From the NCBI RefSeq assembly GCF_003097315.1, contig NZ_QDDL01000001.1, positions 992,001 to 1,056,000 of the forward strand: a DNA stretch of 64,000 bases. The letters are read 5' to 3'. Shown in pieces: positions 43,844-53,516 of this stretch. How positions within the stretch are numbered: the stretch's first letter is position 1; each line of letters starts with the position of its first letter. The stretch is from Pelagibaculum spongiae (GTDB taxonomy: Bacteria; Pseudomonadota; Gammaproteobacteria; Enterobacterales; Pelagibaculaceae). Below the pieces are notes generated by a model. It did not search any database. It saw only the letters and a program-made list of their open reading frames with translations, and was not told where the DNA came from. A program made the translations under genes and the position numbers.

Positions 43844-44670
43844 GCGGCCTCTTCACAGCGTGTTTTTTCGAGCACTAACGAAGCATCTACCGACTGGTTC
43901 GATGGGCAGATTTTTCCATGGCGCAACACACCGCGGCGGGATCTAATTGATAACTGCACCATTGAGAAATATCTATGGCCTTTCGGTACATCGCGTAAAT
44001 CGTGATAGACCTGTTGTTTGTCGGTAGTGGCATTACAAACATAACTAGCACAATCCAGCATATTCAGGCTTTCTAACAGCTCGATTAACTGGGGAATAAT
44101 CCGACCTGCCTTGATCAACATAATAGTATCGAATTCTTCGATTAATCGCGGCAAACAATCTAAGCCCCAAGTCGCAGGCACGACACAGAAGCGTTCTTGG
44201 CCATCAGCTAACGGAATAGCGGTTTGCGCAGGAATCGCGGTAATCGAAGTAATACCTGGTACAATCACAGGTTTTAATTCAGGTAAAATATCTTGCAGCT
44301 CTTCTTGAATATAAGCCCAAGTAGAAAACACTGACGGATCGCCCTCGGTAATAAATGCAACATTTTTACCTTGGGTGATTCGCTCAGCAATTTTTCTTGC
44401 TGCAGACTGCCAAGCAGGCACAGTAACGGAAGCATCACGAGTCATTGGAAAATGTAAGAACAGCTTCTCACCGGGCATATCTTGTGGATTTAAAGCACCG
44501 GTGACGATTTCCCAAGCAAAAGAATCTGCCTCACCAGCAGTTTTCTCTGGGATCGCAATGCTATCGACTTCAGATAATAATCGAGCCGCTTTCAGAGTTA
44601 ATAATTCACTATCACCGGTGCCAACACCGATGGCATAAAGCGTTCCGAAACTAGATTTAATATCAGACAT
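43840..44670 (-). CDS. cbiL: Cobalt-factor II / precorrin-2 (C20)-methyltransferase
   Basis: Methylates C20. Shows 'LYAIGVGTGDSELLTLKA', 'AFITEGDPSVFSTWAYI', 'VIVPGITSITAIPAQTAIPLA' and 'IMLIKAGRIIPQL', diagnostic of CobI/CbiL. Length 276 is slightly longer than usual, with a 30-residue tail. It overlaps cbiG by 4 nt and cbiET by 8 nt, a tight operon arrangement. Symbol by pathway context; do not confuse with the small transport protein also called CbiL in some genomes. Confidence 0.94.
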   Translation of the reverse strand: MSDIKSSFGTLYAIGVGTGDSELLTLKAARLLSEVDSIAIPEKTAGEADSFAWEIVTGALNPQDMPGEKLFLHFPMTRDASVTVPAWQSAARKIAERITQGKNVAFITEGDPSVFSTWAYIQEELQDILPELKPVIVPGITSITAIPAQTAIPLADGQERFCVVPATWGLDCLPRLIEEFDTIMLIKAGRIIPQLIELLESLNMLDCASYVCNATTDKQQVYHDLRDVPKGHRYFSMVQLSIRSRRGVLRHGKICPSNQSVDASLVLEKTRCEEAA

Positions 44671-45904
44671 TGTCTACTTCCTTGCTAAAGCTGAACAGGT
44701 GGATTGGGTTTTCCGCTTGATATCGTATGTAATGCGCTAAAGGTGCTGAATAGGAAACATTAATTAACTGCACTTGCGGCTGAATATTTTGTTTTTTAGC
44801 CCATTGAAACAATTCACTGACTGAATCGAGCGTTACCGCCGTCGCAATAATCACACCGTCATCTAGCAGTCGCTGCCAACAGACATCTAAAATTCTGTTC
44901 ATGGCACCTCGACTACCACCAATAAATACCGCGTTAGGTCGAGGTAAATTTATTAATGCATCCGGAGCCATGCCTTTAATTAGTTGAAGATTATCGGTGG
45001 CGTGGGCCAAACGATTCGCCTCAATGCCCTCATAACATTGCGAGTTAGCTTCTATAGAAAACACTTCGCCTTGCCAAGCTTGCTTAGCCGCTTCTATGCC
45101 GACAGAACCAGAGCCTGCGCCGACATCCCAGATACAATGTTCTGGCTGAATCTGCATTTCTGTCAAAGCCAAATGACGCACTGAGCGATTAGTGATCAGA
45201 CCTTTTTTTGGCATGCGCTTGGCAAATTGATCGTCCTGGGCATATTGCCCTTGACCGGACCATTTCTTTTGTTTTGATGAATTTCTTTTAGCAATTACAA
45301 TATTTAATCCAGAAAAATCACTTTCAACACTCGCTAATTGACCAACAGAAAAAGAGTCAACTTGCTCAGATTGTCCACCAAGGTTTTGGCAAACAGTAAG
45401 CTGCCAATCGGCCTGATTAAATTGTAATAAGTGCCTAGCAATAATTTGTGGGGTATTTTTAGTATCAGTTAAAATCGCAAACAGATCGTTTTGCTGCATT
45501 CTGCTAACTAATACTTTCAATGGCCTGCCATGTAATGAAATAGCACGGCAATTTTGCCAAGGTAGCACCAACCGGCTGCAGGCCAACTGCATTGAACTGG
45601 GTGATGGAATGACTTTTAACTGACCGGGGAATAATTGGTCCAGCTTATCGCCAATGCCAAAAAATAAAGGGTCGCCCGATGCTAAAACGGCTATGTCGCC
45701 TTCTTCTGCTTCATCAATTAATTGATCTAGCCAGACTTTATAACCATCATCCATTAACAGTTTTTTGCCATTAAACTGGGGAAACCATTGCATTAGCCGT
45801 GAATGACCTGCCAATACTCGAGCACTGCAAGCGGCATTGACCGCTTTACTGCTCAAGCTGTTACAGCCATCTTCAGGTACACCAATTAACGTAATAAGCG
45901 CCAT
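44663..45904 (-). CDS. cbiET: Cobalt-precorrin C5,C15-methyltransferase/decarboxylase, CbiET fusion
   Basis: A 413-residue bifunctional enzyme. The N-terminal CbiE part (about 1-205) methylates C5; 'VLASGDPLFFGIGDKL' and 'VIPSPSSMQLACSRLVLPW' are typical. The CbiT part (about 225-405) methylates C15 and decarboxylates; it has the SAM-binding 'CIWDVGAGSGSVGIEAA' and 'PNAVFIGGSRG'. The fused form corresponds to CobL. The gene starts 2 nt after the cbiC stop and overlaps cbiL by 8 nt. Confidence 0.94.
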   Translation of the reverse strand: MALITLIGVPEDGCNSLSSKAVNAACSARVLAGHSRLMQWFPQFNGKKLLMDDGYKVWLDQLIDEAEEGDIAVLASGDPLFFGIGDKLDQLFPGQLKVIPSPSSMQLACSRLVLPWQNCRAISLHGRPLKVLVSRMQQNDLFAILTDTKNTPQIIARHLLQFNQADWQLTVCQNLGGQSEQVDSFSVGQLASVESDFSGLNIVIAKRNSSKQKKWSGQGQYAQDDQFAKRMPKKGLITNRSVRHLALTEMQIQPEHCIWDVGAGSGSVGIEAAKQAWQGEVFSIEANSQCYEGIEANRLAHATDNLQLIKGMAPDALINLPRPNAVFIGGSRGAMNRILDVCWQRLLDDGVIIATAVTLDSVSELFQWAKKQNIQPQVQLINVSYSAPLAHYIRYQAENPIHLFSFSKEVDNV

Positions 45905-45906
45905 AA

Positions 45907-46557
45907 TCAGACTGCTTCTGTTAATAACGCATGAATACTGGAAACCACGAGCGGGCTACCACCCTTGCGACCATGGCTGGTTATAAATTCCAGCGATGAA
46001 TGAGCTAAAGCTTCTTTAGCGGTATCGGCTTTAACAAAACCGACTGGAATTCCAATTACCAACGCGGGTTTTGCTTCACCTGCTTCAGCCATCCGCAAGA
46101 TTTCATATAGCGCGGTGGGTGCATTTCCAATCGCTACAATCGCCCCATCTAATAAGCCAAGATCGCGCGCATGGCGCATCGACCAAATCGCACGGGTTTC
46201 ACCGGTTTGTTTGGCTTTAGCAATTACTTGTGGATCGCTAATAAAACAATGGGCACGGTTACGATAAACCGATAACCGCTGCTGACTTAAACCACTGGTA
46301 ATCATCGTCACATCAGAAATAATCGGCGCGCCATTTTTAAGTGCTCCAATACCTGCTTGAGTCGCATTCTCGCTGAACTGATACAGCTTGGCGAATTCAA
46401 AGTCACCACTGGTATGAATCGCTCGGCGCACCACATTCCACTGCTGTGGATCAAATGTATGGCCGCCATGTAAGCTATCGATCTCATGATCGATAATGGC
46501 AAAGGAATTATTCTCAATTTTTCGACCATCTCGGGTCATTTGCTGCATTTTATCCAT
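45907..46557 (-). CDS. cbiC: Cobalt-precorrin-8 methylmutase
   Basis: Moves a methyl group from C11 to C12 to give cobyrinate. Diagnostic segments: 'VVRRAIHTSGDFEF' with the catalytic His, 'PIISDVTMITSGL', 'APTALYEIL' and 'ALVIGIPVGFVKADTAKEAL', ending in 'FITSHGRKGGSPLVVS'. A much longer open frame extends upstream to 46719, overlapping cbiD. The ATG at 46557 is right, with AAGGA 9 nt before it, 31 nt after the cbiD stop. Confidence 0.95.
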   Translation of the reverse strand: MDKMQQMTRDGRKIENNSFAIIDHEIDSLHGGHTFDPQQWNVVRRAIHTSGDFEFAKLYQFSENATQAGIGALKNGAPIISDVTMITSGLSQQRLSVYRNRAHCFISDPQVIAKAKQTGETRAIWSMRHARDLGLLDGAIVAIGNAPTALYEILRMAEAGEAKPALVIGIPVGFVKADTAKEALAHSSLEFITSHGRKGGSPLVVSSIHALLTEAV

Positions 46558-46588
46558 TGGGTAATTCCTTTTATTGGCGGTATAAATT

Positions 46589-47791
46589 TTAAGAACAATC
46601 ACTGCTCGCAATAAGTTGACCTTCAAAATCAACCAGATAAAATTCAATCGGTAATTGCTGGTCAATATAAGCAGATGCATGCTGCTTAGCCTGTTTGCAT
46701 AACAGATCAAGATAGCCATCCAGCGGCTGCTGAAAATATATTTGTAGTAAATGCCTGCCAGTATTTGCCGCGGCTATTTTCTGTGAAAATGAGTGCTGGG
46801 AGCCAATTTCATTGGCTAATTTTGACAGTAAGTTAAAATCAATTTTTTCACCAGAAACATGAGTCATCAAATGGCCTGCAACCATTTTACAAAGCTTGCC
46901 AACCATCACCACTATTGAGACTTGCTCGGCCTGATAACGCCTTGCCGAACGCAGTCCGACCCCGACAAAATCACCTGCCTGTATGAATGACATGCCTGAT
47001 AATTCGGGGAATATTGTTTTAGCGGCTTTTTCTGTTCGGCTACCGGTGGTTAACACCAAATGCCGAGTTTGATTGGTGGTAGCAACCTGAATGGCTTGTC
47101 GCACCGATGAAGCAAAAGCCGATGTTGAATAGGGTTTAACAGTTCCCCGAGTACCCAAAATCGAAATACCACCAATTAAGCCCAGTCGCTCAGCAATAGT
47201 TTGTTTAGCCAGTTCAACGCCATTTGGCACGCGAATTTCTACCGATAAACCTAAGTATTTTTTATCAATGGTTGCTGGTCTTAAATGCCATTCTTTTTCG
47301 ACCATCTGCAAAATATTTTTTCTAGGCACTGGGTTAATTGCCGCCATACCGACCGGTAATTCCAGACCCGGCAAGGTCACTTTAGCAACCCCTTCACCGC
47401 CATCAATACGAATACCTGCTTGCTGCGAATAGGTAACTAATGACTGAATTTCTGCGCCATGGGTACAATCAGGATCGTCGCCGGCATCTTTAATAATACC
47501 AGCCAGCACGCCATTTTCAGCTTGCTGCAAACGGACTAATTTAAAAGTGGCTTGCTCACCAATCGGCAAGGTAATCGTAATCTGCTCAATCTGATTGCCG
47601 GTTAATAAATAATGAGCTGCTGCCCGGCTGGCCGCCGCGGCACATGCGCCGGTAGTAAAACCACTACGCAATTCAGCTGAATTTTTAGACCGTTTAATTT
47701 TGGCCGATGATTTTTTAATAACCGTGCCTTGTTTAACATTCGGACTAGCGTCAGGACTAATGTCGGAAGGTAGACTAGTTTGCTCTGTCAT
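46589..47791 (-). CDS. cbiD: Cobalt-precorrin-5B (C1)-methyltransferase
   Basis: Methylates C1 in the anaerobic pathway; CbiD has no counterpart in the aerobic route, so it is a key pathway marker. It shows 'RSGFTTGACAAAASRAA' (about 43-59), 'IKDAGDDPDCTHGAEI', 'GEGVAKVTLPGLELPVG', 'NPVPRKNI' and 'GISILGTRGTVKPYS'. The first 40 residues are a Ser/Lys-rich extension longer than usual. The gene starts 3 nt after the cbiO stop. Confidence 0.95.
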   Translation of the reverse strand: MTEQTSLPSDISPDASPNVKQGTVIKKSSAKIKRSKNSAELRSGFTTGACAAAASRAAAHYLLTGNQIEQITITLPIGEQATFKLVRLQQAENGVLAGIIKDAGDDPDCTHGAEIQSLVTYSQQAGIRIDGGEGVAKVTLPGLELPVGMAAINPVPRKNILQMVEKEWHLRPATIDKKYLGLSVEIRVPNGVELAKQTIAERLGLIGGISILGTRGTVKPYSTSAFASSVRQAIQVATTNQTRHLVLTTGSRTEKAAKTIFPELSGMSFIQAGDFVGVGLRSARRYQAEQVSIVVMVGKLCKMVAGHLMTHVSGEKIDFNLLSKLANEIGSQHSFSQKIAAANTGRHLLQIYFQQPLDGYLDLLCKQAKQHASAYIDQQLPIEFYLVDFEGQLIASSDCS

Positions 47792-47794
47792 GAT

Positions 47795-48511
47795 TCAAAC
47801 TTGATCATCATGGCGGTTATTTTTCCGCTGCAATGTCAGCTGGCCATTTTCCATCCAGTATTGTTTATTAACCAATTTTTCGCGCAACTGGGCATCGTGG
47901 CTGACCAGAATTAATGGCAAGTCTAAAGACTGAATAATTTCAATCAATCGCTGCTGGGCAGACATATCTAAATCATTGGAAGGTTCATCAAGAATTAAAA
48001 CTTGAGGATCCATCGCCAGTACAGTAGCCAGTGCAACAATTCGTTTTTGTCCACCCGACAACTGCCACGGCACCTGATTTTGCAAATGTTCAATTTTCAA
48101 ACGCTGCATTATTTGCCGCGCTTTGTCTCTCGCTTGCTGCGCAGTTAAGCCCTGATTTAACGGGCCAAAGCAAATATCTTCCAGCACGGTAGGGCAAAAA
48201 AGCTGATCGTCAGCATTTTGAAATACTAGGCCGATACGGGTTCGATACTGAGCAAAATCTTTTTCTTCAAAGCACAAGTTACCAAATAGCCGCACACATC
48301 CTTGCTGCAATTCAGTTAAACCGGTAATTAACGATAACAAGCTACTTTTTCCGCAGCCGTTATTACCGTTAATAGCTACTTTTTCGCCCGCTAGCAATGA
48401 GAAATCTAATTGATTAATCATTGGTTCAGTTGAGTTAGTTGCAGTATTGGAAGGATGGTCAAATACTATTTGGGTTAGCTCTATTAGCGGCTGATTATCG
48501 GTAATACTCAT
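47795..48511 (-). CDS. cbiO: Cobalt ECF transporter ATPase
   Basis: ATP-binding subunit of the energy-coupling factor transporter for Co2+. Motifs: Walker A 'GNNGCGKSSLLS', Q-loop 'VFQNADDQLFCPTVLEDICFGP', signature 'LSGGQKRIVALATVLA' and Walker B 'VLILDEPSNDLD', plus H-loop 'LILVSHD'. The 'ADDQLF' Q-loop segment is typical of CbiO-type ECF ATPases. The ATG at 48511 overlaps the cbiQ TGA (ATGA), so translation is coupled; an in-frame start at 48529 is less likely. Confidence 0.93.
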   Translation of the reverse strand: MSITDNQPLIELTQIVFDHPSNTATNSTEPMINQLDFSLLAGEKVAINGNNGCGKSSLLSLITGLTELQQGCVRLFGNLCFEEKDFAQYRTRIGLVFQNADDQLFCPTVLEDICFGPLNQGLTAQQARDKARQIMQRLKIEHLQNQVPWQLSGGQKRIVALATVLAMDPQVLILDEPSNDLDMSAQQRLIEIIQSLDLPLILVSHDAQLREKLVNKQYWMENGQLTLQRKNNRHDDQV

Positions 48512-49338
48512 ATGATGCCCTGGACCCATTGACTAATTGTTTGTATTATTGACGGTGGCATCGGCTGTATAAAAAACTGTATAACCGTCCCAAGCAACAG
48601 CGCACTGACTATCGAAATAATCACCGCACTAAATATCAATCGGTCTTTAGTTTTAATGGTTTGCACTTCTGGCGATAAAAATTTCCCGTTATAACCCCGG
48701 CTTTTCATTGCCAACCAAATCCTATCTGCTCTTTCCATGGCTCGAATAATCATTACGCCAAATAAATAACCGTAGCTTTTCCAAGTATGTAAATTAGATT
48801 TTGGCTGAAAACCGCGACACTTCATGGCTTGTCTAAGACGGAAAAATTCTTGCTGCATGACTTGAATATATCGAATACAAAACTGCATCAAAATGACTAA
48901 TTTTGAAGGCATTTTTAATTCAGACAAGGCATGCGCCAGTTGCAATGCATTACAGCCTCGGCTTAACGCCATTACCGCCAGCATTACAATATTGGCTTTA
49001 GCAATAATCATTGCTGCCAGTAACAAGCCATTTTTAGAAATTGAGAAACCAAGCACTTCTACCCATGGCGGACCGGAAACGGTAAAAGGAAGTAAAGCCA
49101 CAGTTAAAATTACAATACCATCAAACAGTAATAGTTGTTTTAAGCCGCGCAATAAAGGCACGTGTGCAGCCAAACATAAACTGAGCGAAATGCTGGCAAG
49201 CGATGCCAAAGAAAACCAATTTTTGGTCAGTACCACGGCAATGGCAACTAACAACATTAGCACCACGGCCAAGCGGATTTGCAGCAAAGTTTTTACTGCC
49301 GCGCTTCCATCTTGGCCTCGATAGAGTGCATCGATCAC
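48508..49338 (-). CDS. cbiQ: Cobalt ECF transporter transmembrane subunit
   Basis: A 276-residue EcfT/CbiQ membrane protein with about five or six hydrophobic segments. The cytoplasmic coupling helices that contact the ATPase carry the Ala/Lys-x-Arg-Gly pair: 'AMKCRGFQ' (about 168) and 'AMKSRGYNG' (about 207). It overlaps the upstream small protein by 4 nt and cbiO by 4 nt. Confidence 0.92.
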   Translation of the reverse strand: MIDALYRGQDGSAAVKTLLQIRLAVVLMLLVAIAVVLTKNWFSLASLASISLSLCLAAHVPLLRGLKQLLLFDGIVILTVALLPFTVSGPPWVEVLGFSISKNGLLLAAMIIAKANIVMLAVMALSRGCNALQLAHALSELKMPSKLVILMQFCIRYIQVMQQEFFRLRQAMKCRGFQPKSNLHTWKSYGYLFGVMIIRAMERADRIWLAMKSRGYNGKFLSPEVQTIKTKDRLIFSAVIISIVSALLLGTVIQFFIQPMPPSIIQTISQWVQGII

Positions 49339-49949
49339 TGGTCAGATGCCTGGTGTTTATTACTACAGCATTTTCCGGTTGGTTTTTTTCCTGCACGCAG
49401 TGCCATCCACAAACCAAAAAATCCAAACAAATAACCAATACCACCTAAAATATCGTGAAGCCGGGTTTTGGCTTCATATTGGTCCAACTGTTTTCTCAAT
49501 GGCAATACCGCTTTGGTAATGATTTTTTGTACTTGCTGTGCCGTCACTCCAGAATGAACAACCACAGAACGGCTGCTATCAGCTGTTCTGTTAATATCGA
49601 TTGATGATGGATTTTCTATACTGGTATCGCTGGCAATCGGGCCAATTTGCACATCAATCGTTGAAATATGACCTTGACCTGCATTGGCTCTTACTTGGTA
49701 TTCACCTGCCTGCAATTTTTTAAATACAAAATCCCCTGCAGCATTGGCTTGAGTTTTCGCAAATGGCTGTTGATTTAAATAGAGTTCAATTTCAGAATTT
49801 TTCGCCGCACCGGCACCGGCATAATAAGCCTGCCCTTGAATCTGGTCACTTTCAGACCAAGCGAATACTTTCATTCGATGTGCCAATGCGTTGCCAGCAA
49901 CGATTAGCAGTAGCAAAACACCGACAATTTTTTTCAATGAATTACACAT
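49335..49949 (-). CDS. Small exported cobalt-transport accessory protein (NikL/CbiL-like)
   Basis: A 204-residue protein with a signal peptide (1-23, cut before 'HRMKVFAWS'), a carboxypeptidase-regulatory-like beta sandwich (about 24-105), a linker with coil ('VQKIITKAVLPLRKQL') and a C-terminal membrane helix (about 166-185). The tail is Cys/Lys-rich. This architecture matches the NikL/CbiL extra component of nickel/cobalt ECF transporters, which stands in for CbiN. The conserved His after the signal peptide may bind metal. It overlaps cbiM by 8 nt and cbiQ by 4 nt. Confidence 0.82.
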   Translation of the reverse strand: MCNSLKKIVGVLLLLIVAGNALAHRMKVFAWSESDQIQGQAYYAGAGAAKNSEIELYLNQQPFAKTQANAAGDFVFKKLQAGEYQVRANAGQGHISTIDVQIGPIASDTSIENPSSIDINRTADSSRSVVVHSGVTAQQVQKIITKAVLPLRKQLDQYEAKTRLHDILGGIGYLFGFFGLWMALRAGKKPTGKCCSNKHQASDQ

Positions 49950-50619
49950 TGGCGGTTCCTTTCGCTGCTTGAGCCGGTGCTAATTCTGAGCAGAATTCTT
50001 GCGGTAATGGCCTAGCACGTGCAATAGATATTGGCTGTAACAGCCCAGGGCGAACCTTTCCCATTAGCGCTAATGCAAACCCGGAAACAACACCTTCAAT
50101 CAAGGCAACCGGCAAATGCCCCAATACGACTAATTTAGCACTGGCGACAAAACCTTCGCTCGAGAACGCCAAGGTTAGAGAAACCATTAATGAAGTTAGA
50201 AAAACAGCCAAAAAACCAGCGGTAAAACCTTTACCCCAGTCGGGTAGAGCATATGCTAAATGCCGAATTAAATAACCGACAAGTACCGCTGGTAGCGCAA
50301 TGTTCAAGCAGTTAATACCCAAAACCACTATGCCGCCAAAGCCAAAAAACAATGCTTGTAAAATCAAAGCAATTAATATGACTGGAAATGCAGCCCAACC
50401 TAATAGCAAACCGATTAAACCGTTAAATATTAAATGGACGCTGGTAAAACCTAATGGTAAATGAATTAATGACGCTACAAAAAAACAAGCAGATAAAACA
50501 CCAGCTTGAGGAATTTGTCGGTCTTCAATTTTTTTTAAACCAATCGCAGTGGCAGCAACCGTGGCAACGATACCAACGCCCAACACTGGAATTGACAGAA
50601 CACCTTCAGCAATATGCAT
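49942..50619 (-). CDS. cbiM: Cobalt ECF transporter substrate-binding membrane protein
   Basis: Substrate-specific subunit of the cobalt ECF transporter. The mature N-terminus 'MHIAEGVLS' with His2 is the CbiM hallmark: the free amino group and His2 bind the metal. About seven hydrophobic segments follow, with 'GFTSVHLIFNGLIGLLLGW' carrying the second conserved His, and 'LPVALIEGVVSGFALALM'. The ATG at 50619 is certain, since the N-terminal Met-His is required; GAGG is 11 nt upstream. A frame extending to 50655 is not used. Confidence 0.94.
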   Translation of the reverse strand: MHIAEGVLSIPVLGVGIVATVAATAIGLKKIEDRQIPQAGVLSACFFVASLIHLPLGFTSVHLIFNGLIGLLLGWAAFPVILIALILQALFFGFGGIVVLGINCLNIALPAVLVGYLIRHLAYALPDWGKGFTAGFLAVFLTSLMVSLTLAFSSEGFVASAKLVVLGHLPVALIEGVVSGFALALMGKVRPGLLQPISIARARPLPQEFCSELAPAQAAKGTANV

Positions 50620-50630
50620 AGCACAACCCT

Positions 50631-51407
50631 CTAGTGATCCTGCGCCTGAAGCCACAATACGCCAGCCTGCTCCAGCAGATATTTTTTGCCGTTCAATTCA
50701 AAACCGTTTTCAGTTTCAAATAAAGCGGCAATGCCCCACCAGCCAGACTTGGTTAAAGTCACGGTAAATTCACCTTGGCTGTTAGTGATTACTTCTTGGT
50801 TAGCCCATGCATCGGAAGGCAAAGCATCATGAGCAGCATTGTAATGCTCCATTTCCACGGTAACGCCTGCTGCTGGTTGGCCATTAACTAAAACCTGGCC
50901 GGTGAAACTGCTGCCAGTCCACAGGGCAAATGGACGAGTCAGCGGCATAATTTCAACCGGTGAGGCTACTTTGGTTTGCCAATCACCTTCACCAGCAAAG
51001 CTGCTGATTATCGTTTTTGGATATTGGATCAGCACCGCTTGCTCGGTTGGATCGAAATAAGGTTGTTGTTCAGCAAAGAAGGTATAAATGCCCGGACGGC
51101 GGATCGAATAATCCAACTGCCAGCCCTGTTTACCAGAAAATTGTTTGCTGATTAATTGTTCCGTCAAATCCGATGTTTTTTGCCCTAACCGTACCGCCAA
51201 CTTAGCTGGCTTTTGCATATCCATGCTTGGGCCCATGGTGGCGGGATGAGTGAAATAAACCGGCATTTGAAGCTGGCGGGAATCCCCCTGATCAACCACT
51301 TGTTTTTGTGGGAATAGGGTCAAAAAGTGTGCACTGGCTGCTGAGGTACCCAATGCGAAAACTGCGCCTGCTAGTGTCAGTTGAGCCAAAAAATTACGTG
51401 CTGACAT
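50631..51407 (-). CDS. DUF4198 periplasmic protein of the cobalt/nickel transporter (NikK-like)
   Basis: A 258-residue exported protein: signal peptide (1-26, cut before 'HFLTLFPQ'), then beta-rich DUF4198 body with 'PAKLAVRLG', 'YTFFAEQQPYFDPTE' and a second Ig-like half 'GQVLVNGQPAAGVTVEMEHYN' and 'GEFTVTLTKSGWWGIAAL'. Related proteins (NikK) precede nickel/cobalt ECF genes and are thought to help metal delivery. First gene after the cobalamin riboswitch, 11 nt before cbiM, so cobalt is the likely metal. Confidence 0.87.
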   Translation of the reverse strand: MSARNFLAQLTLAGAVFALGTSAASAHFLTLFPQKQVVDQGDSRQLQMPVYFTHPATMGPSMDMQKPAKLAVRLGQKTSDLTEQLISKQFSGKQGWQLDYSIRRPGIYTFFAEQQPYFDPTEQAVLIQYPKTIISSFAGEGDWQTKVASPVEIMPLTRPFALWTGSSFTGQVLVNGQPAAGVTVEMEHYNAAHDALPSDAWANQEVITNSQGEFTVTLTKSGWWGIAALFETENGFELNGKKYLLEQAGVLWLQAQDH

Positions 51408-51524
51408 TACAACTCCAAAGTTAGTATTTACTTACCCTGGAATACGTGATTTATTGCCGATAACGGCATTTTTTAAGTGTGTGCCACCGAGTAGTCCCGC
51501 TCAGTATTCCAGGCATGATTGAAT

Positions 51525-51721
51525 TGCAGGTCTCCTGGCTCATGACTCAAACGCAACTACTGCCTTCCCGGCTTTCCAACCAGTGGCGCTAGTAAATACT
51601 CGTCAATTACAGTTGCGGGTACAGCCCAGGCGTTTAACCTGATTCCCTTTTAGCCACAGCGTGTGCGAATAGCGGCACAACTCAATACACCTACAAACAT
51701 AAACGTTATACGCACCTAACG
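51525..51721 (-). ncRNA. Cobalamin (B12) riboswitch
   Basis: On the minus strand, in order: AAAGGGAATCAGGTT, the core 'CTGTACCCGCAACTGTAA', the B12-box-like 'GCGCCACTGG', and the closing 'GAGCCAGGAGACCTGC'. This is the canonical conserved order of the cobalamin riboswitch. It lies about 120 nt upstream of the DUF4198 gene and should shut the cobalt-transport and cobalamin genes when B12 is plentiful. I see no strong intrinsic terminator before the gene, so translation control is more likely. Confidence 0.94.
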
Positions 51722-51845
51722 GTTTGACAGATATCAGCCTGATCGCAAGCAAATAGCGAAATTATTATCAAATGAACGAAACAGGTAAAGAAAACAACTT
51801 TTGCTGCCGATAGATTAGAACACCGTCTAAACCAGTTAGCATGAT

Positions 51846-53219
51846 ATGAAAGAAGTAAAATTTCGCTGGATCGATAAATACTTGATTCAGTTACGTGTTA
51901 AAAGCAAATTCATGATCTTAGGAGCCATGGCAATTCTGGCTTTGGTCGGTCAAACCTATTGGTTGGTCAGCCACTATGAGAATGGTTTTGTTGCTTACCA
52001 ACAAAGAATGGATCAGCAGTACCAGCAGCAAGTGCAACAATTGATTGATAGCGCGCCGGGTAATTTGCAACCATCGCAGCAATCTCAACTTACTCAAGCA
52101 TTACAGCAGCAACCCAAACTTTCGTCTGTAGTAACAGAAGAGCAAGCCGGTTTTTATCAAAAAATCCTATTAGCCTTAACTTTTATGATTAGCTTAATTG
52201 CGATAGGTAATTATTACATTTCAACCTTTGTCGGTGGCGCGCTGTTCACTACAGTCAATGCACTAAAAAATGCTGCCAATGGTGATTTAACCGGCCGATT
52301 AAAGTTTTTCGAAGTGCCTGATGAATTTAGTATTCTAGCAGTCAGCATCGACGCTCTAGTTGAGCGTCAACATAAGTTGGTTTCTCAAATCACTCAAGCT
52401 AGCAGCCATATAAATCAGATAGTGGAAACCTTCAGAGGCAATGCCAACCAGGGTAAAGATATGGCGGAAAACCAACGCCAGCACCTGGATTCGTTAGCCG
52501 TCGCCATGAGCCAAATGACTGAAGCAGTTTCTGAGGTGGCTAGAAATGCCGAACTTTCATCGAATGAAACCCATTTAAGTAATCAGCAAGTCGCTACTGG
52601 CTCAAACGATATTTTGCAGACAGTTGATGCGATTAATCAGCTATCGACTGAAATTAGTGATGCTTCAAATGCCGTGACTGATTTAAATGAAAATGCCAGC
52701 CGAATTGATGAAGTAGTAACTACTATTAATGGTATTTCTGAGCAAACCAATTTGTTGGCACTGAATGCTGCGATTGAAGCAGCCCGTGCAGGAGAACAAG
52801 GGCGAGGTTTTGCGGTAGTTGCTGATGAAGTACGAACCTTGGCAGGTCGCACCCAGCAAGCAACGGTTGAAATCAAGTCGATGATCGAGGCGTTGCAAAC
52901 TGGCAGCCATAATCTAACACAAGTAATTAGCAGCACCGTAGAAAGAGCAGAATTTGGTAAACAAAATGTTTCTCAAACCGGTGACGATCTACAAAAAATT
53001 GCACTGCATAGCGGAAAAATACTGGAAATGAGCGCTTTAATCGCAACCTCTGCTGACCAACAGTCATCAGTCGCTAGCGATATTTCAGCCAGCATTTTAA
53101 AGATCCGCGACCAATCACTAGATGTTGAAACCTCTGCAACCGGCGCGGTTGCAGGCTGCGATGAGTTACAGCAAACCTCTGATCGAATGCAGTCGTTACT
53201 GACTGGATTGAAGATTTAA
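51846..53219 (+). CDS. Methyl-accepting chemotaxis protein
   Basis: A 457-residue chemoreceptor. Two membrane helices (about 22-42 and 100-122) enclose a short, Gln-rich periplasmic part of about 55 residues, too small for a typical ligand-binding domain. A HAMP-like linker follows (about 123-180), then the signalling coiled coil with the conserved hairpin '[38 protein letters not shown]' region (about 298-338). It may sense membrane state or an internal or partner signal. No chemotaxis genes lie nearby. Confidence 0.92.
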   Translation: MKEVKFRWIDKYLIQLRVKSKFMILGAMAILALVGQTYWLVSHYENGFVAYQQRMDQQYQQQVQQLIDSAPGNLQPSQQSQLTQALQQQPKLSSVVTEEQAGFYQKILLALTFMISLIAIGNYYISTFVGGALFTTVNALKNAANGDLTGRLKFFEVPDEFSILAVSIDALVERQHKLVSQITQASSHINQIVETFRGNANQGKDMAENQRQHLDSLAVAMSQMTEAVSEVARNAELSSNETHLSNQQVATGSNDILQTVDAINQLSTEISDASNAVTDLNENASRIDEVVTTINGISEQTNLLALNAAIEAARAGEQGRGFAVVADEVRTLAGRTQQATVEIKSMIEALQTGSHNLTQVISSTVERAEFGKQNVSQTGDDLQKIALHSGKILEMSALIATSADQQSSVASDISASILKIRDQSLDVETSATGAVAGCDELQQTSDRMQSLLTGLKI

Positions 53220-53239
53220 CAGTTAATACGCTTTAATTA

Positions 53240-53277
53240 AAATGCTCAAACAGTATTATAATGTTTGAGCATTTTTA
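53240..53277 (+). terminator. Terminator after chemoreceptor gene
   Basis: AAATGCTCAAAC / GTTTGAGCATTT, a 12-bp stem with an 11-nt loop, then TTATG; 20 nt after the stop. Confidence 0.75.
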
Positions 53278-53409
53278 TGTCACCACATGCTGTTAAACAA
53301 CTGAAAAAATATCAGCAACGCCAGAATTTATATATTATTTTTCATCCGACTAGGGCTGTTAAAATATAACAAACGACCTGCCTTAGATGCACCGAACTTT
53401 ATGTTATGT

Positions 53410-53494
53410 GTAGGTTTGATGAGCCAAAGACACAATCAGACATCTTTAAATTAATTACCCGATATCTGGTTTCGCTAACACTCATCAAACCTAC
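53410..53494. repeat. Dispersed palindromic element (GTAGGTTTGAT family), copy 3
   Basis: Outer arms GTAGGTTTGATGAGC and CTCATCAAACCTAC pair well; the inside is more diverged than in copies 1 and 2. It lies between the convergent chemoreceptor and RlmA genes. Confidence 0.75.
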
Positions 53495-53516
53495 GATTGG
53501 TTCGTTATTAATTTAA

